In this document: positions 29,120 to 39,607 of the stretch, piece after piece
Layout of the letters: every line of letters begins with the position of its first letter
Position numbering within the stretch: the first letter of the stretch is position 1
From: Sphingomonadaceae bacterium
GTDB lineage: Bacteria > Pseudomonadota > Alphaproteobacteria > Sphingomonadales > Sphingomonadaceae
NCBI GenBank assembly: GCA_025359425.1
Contig: JANYGC010000114.1
Span: 1 to 64,000, forward strand
Direction of reading: 5' to 3'
Length of the DNA stretch: 64,000 nucleotides
Notes under the pieces: model-generated
The model's database searches: none
Seen by the model: the letters and a program-made list of their open reading frames with translations, nothing else
What the model was told of the DNA's origin: nothing
Translations under genes and position numbers: made by a program

Positions 29120-29270
29120 AAGCCGGGTTCTACGCAAACAAGGTCAATAACGGGTAAAGCCCGGATTTACCTCGCGGTCACAATGCTTACCGAATTGCCG
29201 CAGCCCACCCCCGCGTGCTTAACCCGCCGCCTTTGCCTTGACGCGGCAGCGCGTGTATGCGCCGCGGGCC

Positions 29271-30413
29271 ATGGCCAGTGCAGCGCTCTCTCGTCCAGAC
29301 CCGGCGGACTTGTTCCAGCTTGAAGGTCCGTTGCCGCAGCGGCGGATCGTGGTCGCGATGTCGGGCGGGGTCGACAGCTCGGTGGTCGCCGCGCTCGCCG
29401 CGCGCAGCGGCGCGGAAGTCATCGGGGTGACGCTCCAGCTCTACGATTACGGCAGCGCCGCCAAGCGCAAGGGCGCGTGCTGCGCCGGCGACGATATCCG
29501 CGATGCCCGCAGCGTCGCCGACCGGCTCGGCATCGTCCACCATGTAATCGATCACGAAAGCCGGTTTCGCGACGAGGTGGTTGAACGCTTCGCCGACGAT
29601 TACCTCGCCGGGCGCACCCCGATCCCCTGCATCCGCTGCAACATGGGGCCCAAGTTCACCGACCTGCTGGAAATGGCGCGCGAGCTTGGCGCGGATTGTC
29701 TCGCCACCGGGCACTATGTCCAGCGGGTGATCGGCGCTGCCGGGCCCGAGCTGCACCGCGCCAGCGATCCGGCGCGCGACCAGAGTTACTTCCTTTACGG
29801 CACCACCGAAGCCCAACTCGATTTCCTGCGCTTCCCGCTTGGCGCACTGCCCAAGGCCGAAGTCCGCCAGATCGCCGAGGCCGAAGGGCTGCGGGTCGCG
29901 GCCAAGCCCGACAGCCAGGACATCTGTTTCGTCCCCGATGGTGACTATGCCAAGATTGTCCGCAGCGTGCGGCCCGAAGGCGGGCGGCCAGGCGAAATCG
30001 TCCATGCGCAAAGCGGCGCGGTGCTGGGGCAGCATCGCGGGATCATCCACTACACCGTAGGCCAGCGCCGCGGGCTCGAGATCGGCGGGCTGGCCGAGCC
30101 GCTTTATGTCACCGGGATCGATGCAGCCAAGGCGCAGGTCCTGGTTGGACCCCGGCACCTGCTCGCGGTCAGGTCAGCCAGGATCGTCGAGACCAACCGG
30201 ATCGGGCCGCTGCCCGCCGGGCCGCTCACCGCCAAAGTCCGCTCGCTGGCCAAGCAGGTGCCGGTCACGATTGACGGCGGGTTTGGTGAAGGTGCCAGCT
30301 GCACGGTCCGGTTTGCCGGACCAGAGTATGGCGTCGCGCCAGGGCAGGCGGCGGTGATCTATGCCGGAGAGCGGGTGATTGGCGGCGGCTGGATTGACAG
30401 CACCGAGCCCTAG
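29271..30413 (+). CDS. mnmA: tRNA-specific 2-thiouridylase
   Basis: [52 protein letters not shown]. Confidence 0.96.
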   Translation: MASAALSRPDPADLFQLEGPLPQRRIVVAMSGGVDSSVVAALAARSGAEVIGVTLQLYDYGSAAKRKGACCAGDDIRDARSVADRLGIVHHVIDHESRFRDEVVERFADDYLAGRTPIPCIRCNMGPKFTDLLEMARELGADCLATGHYVQRVIGAAGPELHRASDPARDQSYFLYGTTEAQLDFLRFPLGALPKAEVRQIAEAEGLRVAAKPDSQDICFVPDGDYAKIVRSVRPEGGRPGEIVHAQSGAVLGQHRGIIHYTVGQRRGLEIGGLAEPLYVTGIDAAKAQVLVGPRHLLAVRSARIVETNRIGPLPAGPLTAKVRSLAKQVPVTIDGGFGEGASCTVRFAGPEYGVAPGQAAVIYAGERVIGGGWIDSTEP

Positions 30414-31201
30414 CAGGACTGCGCGATCAGGCTGCGGCCGGCAAATGCAACCTGATCGAGGCTGGCAGCGAGCGCGCATTGCCCCGGCCCGACGACTTCT
30501 CCCGCAACTTCAAGCGGGGTATCGAGCGGCAGCACCAGCAGCGCACCATGGTACCGCGCCGTGACTTCTGGGCGCGGCGGACCATCGAGCCGGTCGAGCC
30601 GGAAATGCGGTCCCTCGACCAGCGCGACATCGCCGCGCAGCGGGACATGGCGGCGGTCGGCCGGATCGTGCGGAGTGCCTTGCGCCACCGCGATACCCGC
30701 ATCGAGGTGCAGTTCACGCCCGCGCCCGTAATCATAGAGCCGGTAGGTGATGTCCGAATTCTGCTGGACCTCGATCAGCGACAGTCCCGGCCCGATCGCA
30801 TGAACCGTGCCCGCGGGGATATAGAAGAAATCACCCGGCTCGACCGGATACCACGCCAGCAACTGCTCGATGCTGCCATCGAGTGCCGCCGCACGCATCG
30901 CTGCGGGACCGATCGGCACCTTGAAGCCGATCGCGATCGATGCACCCGGCTCGGCACCCAGGATCAACCAGCATTCTTCCTTGCCGCGCGCGCCCTTCGG
31001 CGCCTGCGCATCTGCGGGGTGGACCTGGACCGACAATTTCTCGCTGGTGAAGATGTATTTGACCAGCAACGCGTCCAACGCCGCCGGGGGCGTAAACCAC
31101 ACCTCACCGACGCGTTCGCCCGGCGGGCTGGCGAACGGCGCAGGCAGGCTGTCGACCCCCCATGGCCGCTCGGACAAAGTCGTGGCGAGCAGGGCGCTCA
31201 T
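30410..31201 (-). CDS. manA: Class I mannose-6-phosphate isomerase
   Basis: [52 protein letters not shown]. Confidence 0.92.
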   Translation of the reverse strand: MSALLATTLSERPWGVDSLPAPFASPPGERVGEVWFTPPAALDALLVKYIFTSEKLSVQVHPADAQAPKGARGKEECWLILGAEPGASIAIGFKVPIGPAAMRAAALDGSIEQLLAWYPVEPGDFFYIPAGTVHAIGPGLSLIEVQQNSDITYRLYDYGRGRELHLDAGIAVAQGTPHDPADRRHVPLRGDVALVEGPHFRLDRLDGPPRPEVTARYHGALLVLPLDTPLEVAGEVVGPGQCALAASLDQVAFAGRSLIAQSC

Positions 31202-32241
31202 TGGTTGACCGCCCCGCCCAGCTTGCCGACCAGCTGCGCCCCGGCGCGGGTGGTGACCAGCACGTCGTCGCCGTCGACCACCACCACCACATTGTCGAGC
31301 CCGATCACCGAGACGCGCGGGCCGTCGCTCTCAACCAGCACATTGCGGCAATCGACCAGCTCGGCATTGCCGATCACGGTGTTGCCATGGTCATCGCCGC
31401 CGCGCGCGGTGTGCAGCGCTTCCCAGTTGCCGATGTCCGACCAGCCCATCTGCGCGCTGACCATCGCCGCGCGTGCGGTGTTTTCCATCACCGCGTAATC
31501 GACCGATTCGCTGGCGATCTGGGCGAATTCGGCCGCGTCGGGGTGGAATTCCGCGCCCTGCTCGCGGCCCTTGGCCACTGCGGCGCGGGCGTGCGCGGCG
31601 ATCTCGGGGCGATGCGCGGCCAGCTCATCGAGGAAAGTCCCCGCGCGAAACGCGAAAATCCCGCCGTTCCAGGCATAACCGCCGCTCGCGAGGAATTGCT
31701 CGGCGCGGGTGCGGTCGGGCTTTTCAACAAACCGCGCGACCTTGAATCCGGTGGCGTCGATGGCTTCGCCCTGCTCGAGATAACCGAACCCCGTTTCGGG
31801 CGCTGTTGCCGCGATCCCGAATGAGACCAGCCAGCCTTGGCGGGCGAGCTCGGCAGCGGCGCGGGCGGCAGCCTGAAACGCCGCGCAATCGGCAATGTGA
31901 TGATCGCTCGGGCAGACCAGCATCACCGCGTCTGCGGGCAGCCGCAGGGCGGCCAGCGCGATTGCCGCGGCAGTATTGCGCGCCGAGGGTTCGACGATCA
32001 CCCGCGCTTCCCGGTCACCCGCCAGCTGCGCCTCGACATGTTCGAGATGCGCCGTCCCGGTCACCACGATCGGCGCAGCGAACCCCGCATCGCGGTCGCA
32101 GCGGGCGACGGTCTGCTCGAACAGGGTCTGCTCGCCAACCAGCGGCAGGAACGGTTTGGGCCTGACAGCGCGGCTGCGCGGCCACAGCCGGGTGCCGCTG
32201 CCGCCGCACAGGATTACCGGGTGAATCTGCTGGTCGGTCAT
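31198..32241 (-). CDS. manC: Mannose-1-phosphate guanylyltransferase
   Basis: HPVILCGGSGTRLWPRSRAVRPKPFLPLVGEQTLFEQT, FVEKPDRTRAEQFL. Confidence 0.95.
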   Translation of the reverse strand: MTDQQIHPVILCGGSGTRLWPRSRAVRPKPFLPLVGEQTLFEQTVARCDRDAGFAAPIVVTGTAHLEHVEAQLAGDREARVIVEPSARNTAAAIALAALRLPADAVMLVCPSDHHIADCAAFQAAARAAAELARQGWLVSFGIAATAPETGFGYLEQGEAIDATGFKVARFVEKPDRTRAEQFLASGGYAWNGGIFAFRAGTFLDELAAHRPEIAAHARAAVAKGREQGAEFHPDAAEFAQIASESVDYAVMENTARAAMVSAQMGWSDIGNWEALHTARGGDDHGNTVIGNAELVDCRNVLVESDGPRVSVIGLDNVVVVVDGDDVLVTTRAGAQLVGKLGGAVNQ

Positions 32242-32279
32242 GCTGTGTAGTTGGCCCTTCTTAGCGGCAATTCAACGCC

Positions 32280-32639
32280 TTATCCGCGCCACGGTTCCAG
32301 CTGGCAGCCAAGCCCTTGGCGATAGGTTGCGGTTTCGCTGGCGATCAGCGGGAAGCGCGCGGTGACGGTCTTGGCGGCCACGTCTTGCGACAGCATCACC
32401 AGTTCCATCCCCGGCTCCAGATCCTTCTTGCAATCGCCCAGTTCGCGCCCCCCGACATAGGCGCACGAACAGGCGACCCGCGCGCCGTAAGCCGCGCTGG
32501 TCCGCCCGTATGCCTGCAGCGGGGCCCAGAACCAGGTCAGCAACAGCGCAATCAGGACCAGACCGAGCCACAGGGTGCGGCACCGCAGTCGCTTGCGCGG
32601 ATCGGGGTTTGCGGCCGGGTTTAGAGTTGCCATTGCCAT
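32280..32639 (-). CDS. Conserved hypothetical membrane-anchored protein with Cys motifs
   Basis: One TM (LWLGLVLIALLLTWFWAPL) then ARVACSCAYVGGRELGDCKKDLEPGMELVMLSQDVAAKTVTARFPLIASETATYRQGLGCQLEPWRG. Confidence 0.75.
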   Translation of the reverse strand: MAMATLNPAANPDPRKRLRCRTLWLGLVLIALLLTWFWAPLQAYGRTSAAYGARVACSCAYVGGRELGDCKKDLEPGMELVMLSQDVAAKTVTARFPLIASETATYRQGLGCQLEPWRG

Positions 32640-32654
32640 GCCTTTGCGCAAGGG

Positions 32655-33800
32655 ATGCGCGCGATGTTCGCGCGCCGCCCGTCCCTTATCCTGCCGCTGC
32701 TTGTGCTGCCAGCCCTGATCGCCTGCTCGGGGCAGAGTGCCGCTCCGCCGCCTCCGCCCCCGCTCAGCGCCGCGGCGATGAAGGCGGTGATCGACAAGCC
32801 CGGGGTGAGCCGCGAAGGACTGGCCCGCGCGATCGATACGCTGTTCAGCCAGGAACCGACTGCTGAAACGCGCGCGGTAATCGTGCTGCACAACGGCCAG
32901 ATCGTGGCCGAGCGGTTTGCTCCCGGCTATCACGAGAACACCCGCTTCGTCAGCTGGTCGATGGCCAAGACAGTGACCGGCGCAATGATCGGGATGCTGG
33001 TCGCTGACGGGCGGCTGCGGCTCGACGAAGGGGTGCCGATCCCGGCGTGGCAACGGAGCGGCGATCCGCGCGGCGAGATTACCCTGCGCGAGCTGTTGCA
33101 GATGCGTTCGGGGCTGCGCCACGCGGAGGAGAGCAGCCCGCCGTACGAGGCCGACACCGTGCGGATGCTGTTCCTCGACGGGCGTGACAACATGGCGGCC
33201 TATGCCGAAGCCCAGCCGCTCGAAGCTGAGCCCGGGTCGAAGTGGGAGTATTCCTCGGCCACGTCGGTGATCCTCGCCGACCTTGCGGCGCGGGCGCTGA
33301 CCACCAGCACCGACCCGGGCGAGCGGGCGCGGGTGGTTGGCGATTATTTGCGCACCCGGCTGTTCGAACCGCTCGGCATGAAAAGCATGGTCCCCGAATT
33401 CGATCTGGCCGGCACGCTGATCGGCGGCAGCCTGATCCACGGCACCGCGCGGGACTGGGCGCGGTTCGGCGAATTCATGCGTCAGCGCGGCGCGGTCAAA
33501 GGCGCGCAGCTGGTCCCGGTGGCGTGGATCGACTTCATGACCACGTCCTCGCCGCCCAATCCAGGCTACGGCGCGCAGACCTGGCTCAACCGCGCGCCGC
33601 CGGGCGAAGCGGCGATGTGGCCGGGGCTGCCCGGCAGCGTCTTTTCTTTGAACGGGCACCTGGGCCAATTCGTCGTGGTGTCGCGCGGCAACGGGGTCAC
33701 CGTGGTCCGGTTGGGCAAGACAAATGAGGGGCAGCACGAACCCGTCCGCCGTGCTATCGCGCGGATAATCCAGCTATTTCCGAAAGAACCAACGCCGTGA
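32655..33800 (+). CDS. Serine hydrolase (beta-lactamase/class C family), lipoprotein-like signal
   Basis: [10 protein letters not shown] lipobox; [18 protein letters not shown] (SxxK); YSSATSVIL. Confidence 0.92.
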   Translation: MRAMFARRPSLILPLLVLPALIACSGQSAAPPPPPPLSAAAMKAVIDKPGVSREGLARAIDTLFSQEPTAETRAVIVLHNGQIVAERFAPGYHENTRFVSWSMAKTVTGAMIGMLVADGRLRLDEGVPIPAWQRSGDPRGEITLRELLQMRSGLRHAEESSPPYEADTVRMLFLDGRDNMAAYAEAQPLEAEPGSKWEYSSATSVILADLAARALTTSTDPGERARVVGDYLRTRLFEPLGMKSMVPEFDLAGTLIGGSLIHGTARDWARFGEFMRQRGAVKGAQLVPVAWIDFMTTSSPPNPGYGAQTWLNRAPPGEAAMWPGLPGSVFSLNGHLGQFVVVSRGNGVTVVRLGKTNEGQHEPVRRAIARIIQLFPKEPTP

Positions 33801-34858
33801 GCAAGACCGCATTGATCACCGGGGTGACCGGGCAGGACGGCGCTTACCTCGCCCGCCTGCTGCTCGAAAAAGGGTACCGGGTGCATGGCATCAAGCGGCG
33901 CTCGTCGTCGTTCAACACCGGGCGAATCGACGATATCTACGAAGACCCGCACGTTCCCGCGCCGCAGCTGACGCTGCATTACGGCGATCTGACCGATGCC
34001 ACCAACCTGATCCGCATCGTCCAGGAAGTGCAGCCCGACGAGATCTACAACCTCGCCGCGCAGAGCCACGTCGCGGTCAGTTTCGAGACGGCTGAATATA
34101 CCGCCAATTCGGACGGGATCGGCACCTTGCGGTTGCTCGAGGCGATCCGCATCCTCCGGCTCGAGGACAAGTGCCGGTTCTACCAGGCCTCGACCAGCGA
34201 GCTCTACGGGCTGGTCCAGGAAGTGCCGCAGCGCGAAACGACCCCGTTCTATCCGCGCAGTCCCTATGCCGCCGCCAAGCTCTATGCCTACTGGATCACG
34301 GTCAATTACCGCGAGGCTTACGGCATGCACACCTCGAACGGGATCCTGTTCAACCACGAAAGCCCGCTGCGCGGCGAAACCTTCGTGACGCGCAAGATCA
34401 CCCGAGCCGCCGCAGCCATCTCGCTCGGGCGGCAGGACGTGCTCTACCTCGGCAACCTCGATGCCCAGCGCGACTGGGGCCACGCCCGCGAATATGTCGA
34501 GGGGATGTGGCGGATGTTGCAGCAGGATCAGGGCGACGATTACGTGCTCGCCACCGGGGTCACCACCACGGTGCGCCGATTCGTCGAATGGGCTTTTGCC
34601 GATGCCGGGATAGCGCTCGAATGGCGCGGCTGCGGGGTGGAAGAACAAGGCTTCTGCACCACCACCGGCGCACTGCGCGTGGCGATCGACCCACGCTATT
34701 TCCGCCCCACCGAAGTCGAGCTGCTGATCGGCGATCCAGCCAAGGCACGCGAGAAGCTCGGCTGGAGCCCGACCACCACGGTGCGCGAACTGGTCCGCGA
34801 AATGGTCGAGGCCGATCTGCTGACGATGCGCAGCGCATCGATCGGACGCGGCAGCTGA
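33797..34858 (+). CDS. gmd: GDP-mannose 4,6-dehydratase
   Basis: [53 protein letters not shown]. Confidence 0.97.
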   Translation: MSKTALITGVTGQDGAYLARLLLEKGYRVHGIKRRSSSFNTGRIDDIYEDPHVPAPQLTLHYGDLTDATNLIRIVQEVQPDEIYNLAAQSHVAVSFETAEYTANSDGIGTLRLLEAIRILRLEDKCRFYQASTSELYGLVQEVPQRETTPFYPRSPYAAAKLYAYWITVNYREAYGMHTSNGILFNHESPLRGETFVTRKITRAAAAISLGRQDVLYLGNLDAQRDWGHAREYVEGMWRMLQQDQGDDYVLATGVTTTVRRFVEWAFADAGIALEWRGCGVEEQGFCTTTGALRVAIDPRYFRPTEVELLIGDPAKAREKLGWSPTTTVRELVREMVEADLLTMRSASIGRGS

Positions 34859-35811
34859 TGATCGGCGAAGTCCCGTTCGACCTCGCCGGCAAACGGATCT
34901 GGGTCGCCGGGCACCGTGGCATGGTCGGCAGCGCGGTGGTCCGCCGGTTGGCCAGCGAAAAGTGCGACGTCATTACCGCCGGCCGCGACGAGCTCGACTT
35001 GACCGACCAGCGCGCAGTGCTGGGCTGGATGCACAACCAGCGCCCGCAAGTGGTGGTGCTGGCGGCGGCGCGGGTCGGCGGGATCCTCGCCAACGATTCG
35101 ATGCCGGTCGAATTCCTGCGCGACAACCTGCTGATCGAGACCTCGGTGCTAACCGGGGCCGAATCGGTCGGAGTGGAAAAGCTGCTGTTCCTCGGCTCGT
35201 CGTGCATCTACCCCAAGCATGCCGAGCAGCCGATCGTGGAAGAAGCGCTGCTGACCGGGCCGCTCGAGCCGACCAACGAATGGTACGCGCTCGCCAAGAT
35301 CGCCGGGATCAAGCTCGCCCAGGCCTATCGCCGCCAGTATGGTTGCGACTTCATCAGCGCGATGCCGACCAATCTCTACGGGCCGGGCGACAATTTCGAC
35401 CTCAATGCCAGCCACGTCATGCCCGCGCTGATCCGCAAGGTGCACGAGGCCAAGGCGGTAGGGGGTGACGTGGTGGTTTGGGGCAGCGGCACCCCGCGCC
35501 GAGAATTCCTCTACGTCGACGACTGCGCCGATGCCTGTGTGCACCTGCTGCAGAATTATTCGGCTGACGGCCACCTCAACGTCGGTTCGGGCAGCGATGT
35601 CTCGATCATGGAGCTGACCCGGCTGGTGATGGACGTCCTCGGCTATGATGGCCCGGTGGTGACCGACCCGAGCAAGCCCGACGGCACGCCGCGCAAGCTG
35701 ATGGACAGCGCCAAGCTGGCGGCGCTGGGCTGGACCCCCACGACCCAGCTGCATGACGGGATCGCCAAGAGCTACGCGGCGTTTTTGGACGGACAGGGCC
35801 GCGGGCTTTAG
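34858..35811 (+). CDS. fcl: GDP-L-fucose synthase
   Basis: IWVAGHRGMVGSAVVRRL; FLGSSCIYPKHAEQPI; NEWYALAKIAGIKLAQAYRRQYG. Confidence 0.97.
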   Translation: MIGEVPFDLAGKRIWVAGHRGMVGSAVVRRLASEKCDVITAGRDELDLTDQRAVLGWMHNQRPQVVVLAAARVGGILANDSMPVEFLRDNLLIETSVLTGAESVGVEKLLFLGSSCIYPKHAEQPIVEEALLTGPLEPTNEWYALAKIAGIKLAQAYRRQYGCDFISAMPTNLYGPGDNFDLNASHVMPALIRKVHEAKAVGGDVVVWGSGTPRREFLYVDDCADACVHLLQNYSADGHLNVGSGSDVSIMELTRLVMDVLGYDGPVVTDPSKPDGTPRKLMDSAKLAALGWTPTTQLHDGIAKSYAAFLDGQGRGL

Positions 35812-35942
35812 GCCTTCATTTTCCTACATCGCCGCGTGCTGCTATGACCTTGGTCGGCTCTTTGAAGCGCCGTTTGCAGATGACCGGCGATCCACGGCGG
35901 CGCGGTTTGGCGGGATCGTTTTGGTGTGACCTTGGTGTGACT

Positions 35943-36902
35943 TTAGCTGCCACGCAGGTGTGGCGCGTCAAGCTCGGCCAGCAGATCGACTTCGGCTGCG
36001 CTGTCCGATTCGGTGTCGATGTGGCCTTCGGGATCGGGGTGGATCAGCACCTCGATCCCGGGAAATTCGCGCATCAGCCGCGCTTCGATCCCGTCCATCA
36101 CGTCGTGCGCCTGGCGCACCGTCATCTCGGGATCGACCCAGACGTGGAACTGGACGAAATCATGGTGACCCGAACTTCGGGTGCGCAGATCGTGCAGCCC
36201 TTTGAGCTCGGGATGCCGGGCAACCACTTCGAGGAAGCGGGCCTTGCGTTCATCGGGCCATTCGCGGTCCATCAGCTGCTCGACCGCGGCTTGCGAGGCG
36301 CGCCACGCCCCCCAGCCGAGCCACAGCGCGATCGCGAGCCCGAACACCGCGTCAGCGCCTGGCACCCCGGCATACTGGTCGAGCGCCAGCGCCGCGATCA
36401 CCGCGAAGTTGAGCACCAGGTCGGACTTGTAGTGGAGGTGATCGGTGGCAATCGCCAGCGACCCGGTTTTTGCGATCACCCGGCGCTGCCACACCAGCAA
36501 GGCCATGGTCGCGCCGATCGCCACCAGCGAAACGGCGATCCCGTCATCGGCGCTGACCGGCCGCGCCCCGGTGAACCACTGCGCCCCGGCCCGCACGGCC
36601 AGCGTCAGCGCCGAGATGGAGATCAGCACGACCTGGAACATCGCCGCGAGCGCCTCGGCCTTGCCGTGACCGAAGCGGTGCTCGTTGTCGGCCGGCTGCG
36701 CCGCGATCCAGACCCCGAGCAGGGTGGCAAGGCTGGCGACCAGATCGAGCGCGGTATCGGCCAGACTGCCGAGCATCGCGGTTGAACCGGTCTGGATAAC
36801 GGCCCAGATCTTGAGCCCGGCCAGCAGGCTGGCGACCGCGATCGAGGCATAGGCCGCGCTGCGGTTGAGCTTGCCGTGAGCGTGGAGCGAGGCTGCGCTC
36901 AT
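35943..36902 (-). CDS. Cation diffusion facilitator family transporter
   Basis: SLADTALDLVASLATLLGV, HRFGHGKAEALAAMFQ, TDHLHYKSDLVLN. Confidence 0.94.
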   Translation of the reverse strand: MSAASLHAHGKLNRSAAYASIAVASLLAGLKIWAVIQTGSTAMLGSLADTALDLVASLATLLGVWIAAQPADNEHRFGHGKAEALAAMFQVVLISISALTLAVRAGAQWFTGARPVSADDGIAVSLVAIGATMALLVWQRRVIAKTGSLAIATDHLHYKSDLVLNFAVIAALALDQYAGVPGADAVFGLAIALWLGWGAWRASQAAVEQLMDREWPDERKARFLEVVARHPELKGLHDLRTRSSGHHDFVQFHVWVDPEMTVRQAHDVMDGIEARLMREFPGIEVLIHPDPEGHIDTESDSAAEVDLLAELDAPHLRGS

Positions 36903-37519
36903 GGATAGAGCAGGCTGCTGGTCCAGCCGCCGTCAAGGCTGCGAACGAAGCGGCGCCGCTCGTGGAGCCGAAACGGCCGGTCGAGCCAGAACTCGATTGC
37001 AGCCGGAGCAAGCCGGAACCCGGTCCAGTGCGGCGGGCGCGCGACCGGACCTTCGGCAAAGCGCGCCTCGGTCTCGCTCACCCGGGACAGGAACTCATCG
37101 CGCGAGCCGAGCGGGGCGGACTGGTCCGAGGCGATTGCGCCAAGCTGCGAGGAGCGGCTGCGGCTGGCGAAATAGGCGTCGGCCTGTTCCGCGCTGACTT
37201 CACTCACCGCCCCTTCGATGCGGATCTGGCGGCGCAGCGACTTCCAGTGAAACAGCAGCGCGGCGTGGGGATTGGCCCGCAGTTCGCCGCCTTTGCGGCT
37301 GTGCGCGTTGGTGTAGAACACGAAGCCGTCCGCGTTCCAATCCTTGAGCAGGACCATCCGCACCGATGGCAGCCCATCCGCAGCAGCCGTAGCAAGCGCG
37401 ACCGCGTCGGGATCGTTGGGCTCGCTCAGCCGCGCCGCCTCGAACCAATCGCCGAACAGCGTAACGGGCGAGTCGGCGGGAATCGCGTCTTGGCTTTGGG
37501 GGTCCATGGCTTGGCGCAT
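36899..37519 (-). CDS. pdxH: Pyridoxamine 5'-phosphate oxidase
   Basis: SVRMVLLKDWNADGFVFYTNAHSRKGGEL, ALLFHWKSLRRQIRIEG, FRLHERRRF; start 37519 or 37507. Confidence 0.95.
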   Translation of the reverse strand: MRQAMDPQSQDAIPADSPVTLFGDWFEAARLSEPNDPDAVALATAAADGLPSVRMVLLKDWNADGFVFYTNAHSRKGGELRANPHAALLFHWKSLRRQIRIEGAVSEVSAEQADAYFASRSRSSQLGAIASDQSAPLGSRDEFLSRVSETEARFAEGPVARPPHWTGFRLAPAAIEFWLDRPFRLHERRRFVRSLDGGWTSSLLYP

Positions 37520-37610
37520 AGCCGCTGCGCGCAAGCGAAGGAAGCACTGTGGCCATGCGAAATGCAAGCTCCGCCTTGTCCTGCAGCGCTCGCACCCCTA
37601 GCTAACGCAG

Positions 37611-38555
37611 ATGGCTGACCCGTATTCGACCTTGGGCGTGGCGCGCAACGCCACTGAGAAGGACATCAAGTCGGCGTACCGCAAGCTCGCCAAGGAGCTG
37701 CATCCCGACCGCAACAAGGACAATCCCAAGGCGTCCGAGCGCTTTTCGGTGGTGACCAGTGCCTATGATCTGCTGTCCGACAAGGACAAACGCGCCAAGT
37801 TTGATCGCGGCGAAATCGACGGTGACGGCAACCCCAGCATGGGTTTTGGCTATGGCCACACGGCTGGGCCGGGCGGGTTCAACGGCGGCGCGCAGCGGGG
37901 CTTTCGCACCGAGGACTTTGAAGGTTTCGGCGGCGGCGGCGGACCCGAAGGGATCGATATCGGCGACATTTTCGAGGGTTTGTTCGGCGGGCGGAGCGGC
38001 GCAGGAATGGGCGGGGGACGCCAACGCGCCGCTCCCAAGGGTGCCAACGTCCAATACAAGCTCGGCGTTTCGCTGACCGACGCGGCGACCCGCGCGACCC
38101 AGCGGATCACGCTGGCCGATGGCAAGACCATCGACCTGAAGCTTCCCGCCGGGGTCGAAGATGGCACCCAGATGCGGCTCGCCGGCAAGGGCGAAGCAGG
38201 GCCAGGCGGTGCGGGCGATGCGATCGTAAGCATCCATGTTCAGCCGCACCCATGGCTGCGCCGCGACGGTGACAACCTGCGGCTCGACCTGCCGGTCAGT
38301 CTCGACGAAGCGGTGAACGGCACCAAGGTGCGCGTGCCGACTGCCGATGGCGCGGTGATGCTGACGTTGGCCCAGGGAACCAGTTCGGGCAAGACGCTGC
38401 GCCTCGCGGGCAAAGGGATGAGCCGCAAAGACGGCACCCGCGGCGACCAGCTGGTGACGATCGAGCTGCAATTGCCTGCCGGCGACGAGGATCTCGTCAA
38501 GCGCCTCGACGGCTGGCACGATCCGCGCAACCTGCGCGCGAAATTCGGCGTCTGA
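37611..38555 (+). CDS. DnaJ C-terminal domain protein (J-domain co-chaperone, CbpA-like)
   Basis: DPYSTLGVARNATEKDIKSAYRKLAKELHPDRNKD; GF-rich region; C-terminal substrate-binding domains. Confidence 0.94.
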   Translation: MADPYSTLGVARNATEKDIKSAYRKLAKELHPDRNKDNPKASERFSVVTSAYDLLSDKDKRAKFDRGEIDGDGNPSMGFGYGHTAGPGGFNGGAQRGFRTEDFEGFGGGGGPEGIDIGDIFEGLFGGRSGAGMGGGRQRAAPKGANVQYKLGVSLTDAATRATQRITLADGKTIDLKLPAGVEDGTQMRLAGKGEAGPGGAGDAIVSIHVQPHPWLRRDGDNLRLDLPVSLDEAVNGTKVRVPTADGAVMLTLAQGTSSGKTLRLAGKGMSRKDGTRGDQLVTIELQLPAGDEDLVKRLDGWHDPRNLRAKFGV

Positions 38556-38569
38556 GCAGGTCGGCCGCA

Positions 38570-39574
38570 GTGCAGGAACGCGAACTCGACGAAGCGCATC
38601 TGCCGCCGCTGACCGTGCCCGATCTCTCGCCCGAAGCGCGGCGCAAGCGGGCGCATCGCTTGCAGGACGCTTATGACGAACACGTCGGCCCGGAAGGCCG
38701 GTTCTGGCGTTCACGCGTGTTCCGGATCCTCGCGCGGGTTTGGGCCGGGGCCTACAACGATGGCTTCATCCACGCCGGCAACCTCGCCTACATGGCAATC
38801 CTGGCGCTGTTCCCGTTCTTCGTGACGGTCGGCGCAGTGCTCAGCCTGATGGGCGAGCAAGCCCAGCGCGAAGCTTCGGTCCACGCCTTTCTCGCCGCCT
38901 TGCCGGCAGTCGCGGCAAAGGCACTCGAACCGGTGGCGCGCGATGTGATCGTCGCGCGCACCGGCTGGCTGCTGTGGGCCGGCGGAATCGTCGGACTGTG
39001 GACCGTCGGCAGCCTCGTCGAGACGATCCGCGATATCCTGCGCCGGGCCTATGGAACCAAGCCGACCCACGCGTTCTGGCGCTACCGGCTGATTTCCACC
39101 GGGGTGATCGTCGGGGCGGTGATCGCGCTGCTGTTCGCACTGCTCGCGCAGGTGTTCATCGGCACCGCGCAACAGGTGGTCGAAGCGCGCTATCCGTGGC
39201 TGTCGGGGGTGACTAGCCTGCTCAATCTGTCCATGCTGCTCCCGCCGGTGATCATCTATGCCTCGCTGTTCCTGTTGTTTCTGACCCTGACCCCTAGTTC
39301 GTACCGCAAGCGGCGCTATCCGAAGTGGCCGGGGGTGCTGCTGGTAACGGTGTGGTGGGTCGCGGTCAGCTCCGCCTTGCCGAGCGTATTGCACCGGTTT
39401 TTCACCTACGACTTGACCTATGGCAGTCTTGCCGGTGTCATGATCTCACTGTTCTTTTTCTGGCTGGTCGGATTAGGAATGGTGGTCGGGGCGGAATTGA
39501 ACGCAGCCTTGGCCGAAAGTCCGGAAGAACGGCATTTGGTCGGGCAAGCGGATAACCGGACCAAGAGCGCCTGA
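38570..39574 (+). CDS. YihY/BrkB family membrane protein
   Basis: NDGFIHAGNLAYMAILALFPFFVTVGA; YDLTYGSLAGVMISLFFFWLVGLGMVVGAELNAAL. Confidence 0.92.
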   Translation: MQERELDEAHLPPLTVPDLSPEARRKRAHRLQDAYDEHVGPEGRFWRSRVFRILARVWAGAYNDGFIHAGNLAYMAILALFPFFVTVGAVLSLMGEQAQREASVHAFLAALPAVAAKALEPVARDVIVARTGWLLWAGGIVGLWTVGSLVETIRDILRRAYGTKPTHAFWRYRLISTGVIVGAVIALLFALLAQVFIGTAQQVVEARYPWLSGVTSLLNLSMLLPPVIIYASLFLLFLTLTPSSYRKRRYPKWPGVLLVTVWWVAVSSALPSVLHRFFTYDLTYGSLAGVMISLFFFWLVGLGMVVGAELNAALAESPEERHLVGQADNRTKSA

Positions 39575-39607
39575 ACGGCGATACGGAACTAGCATGGCGG
39601 GAATGGC

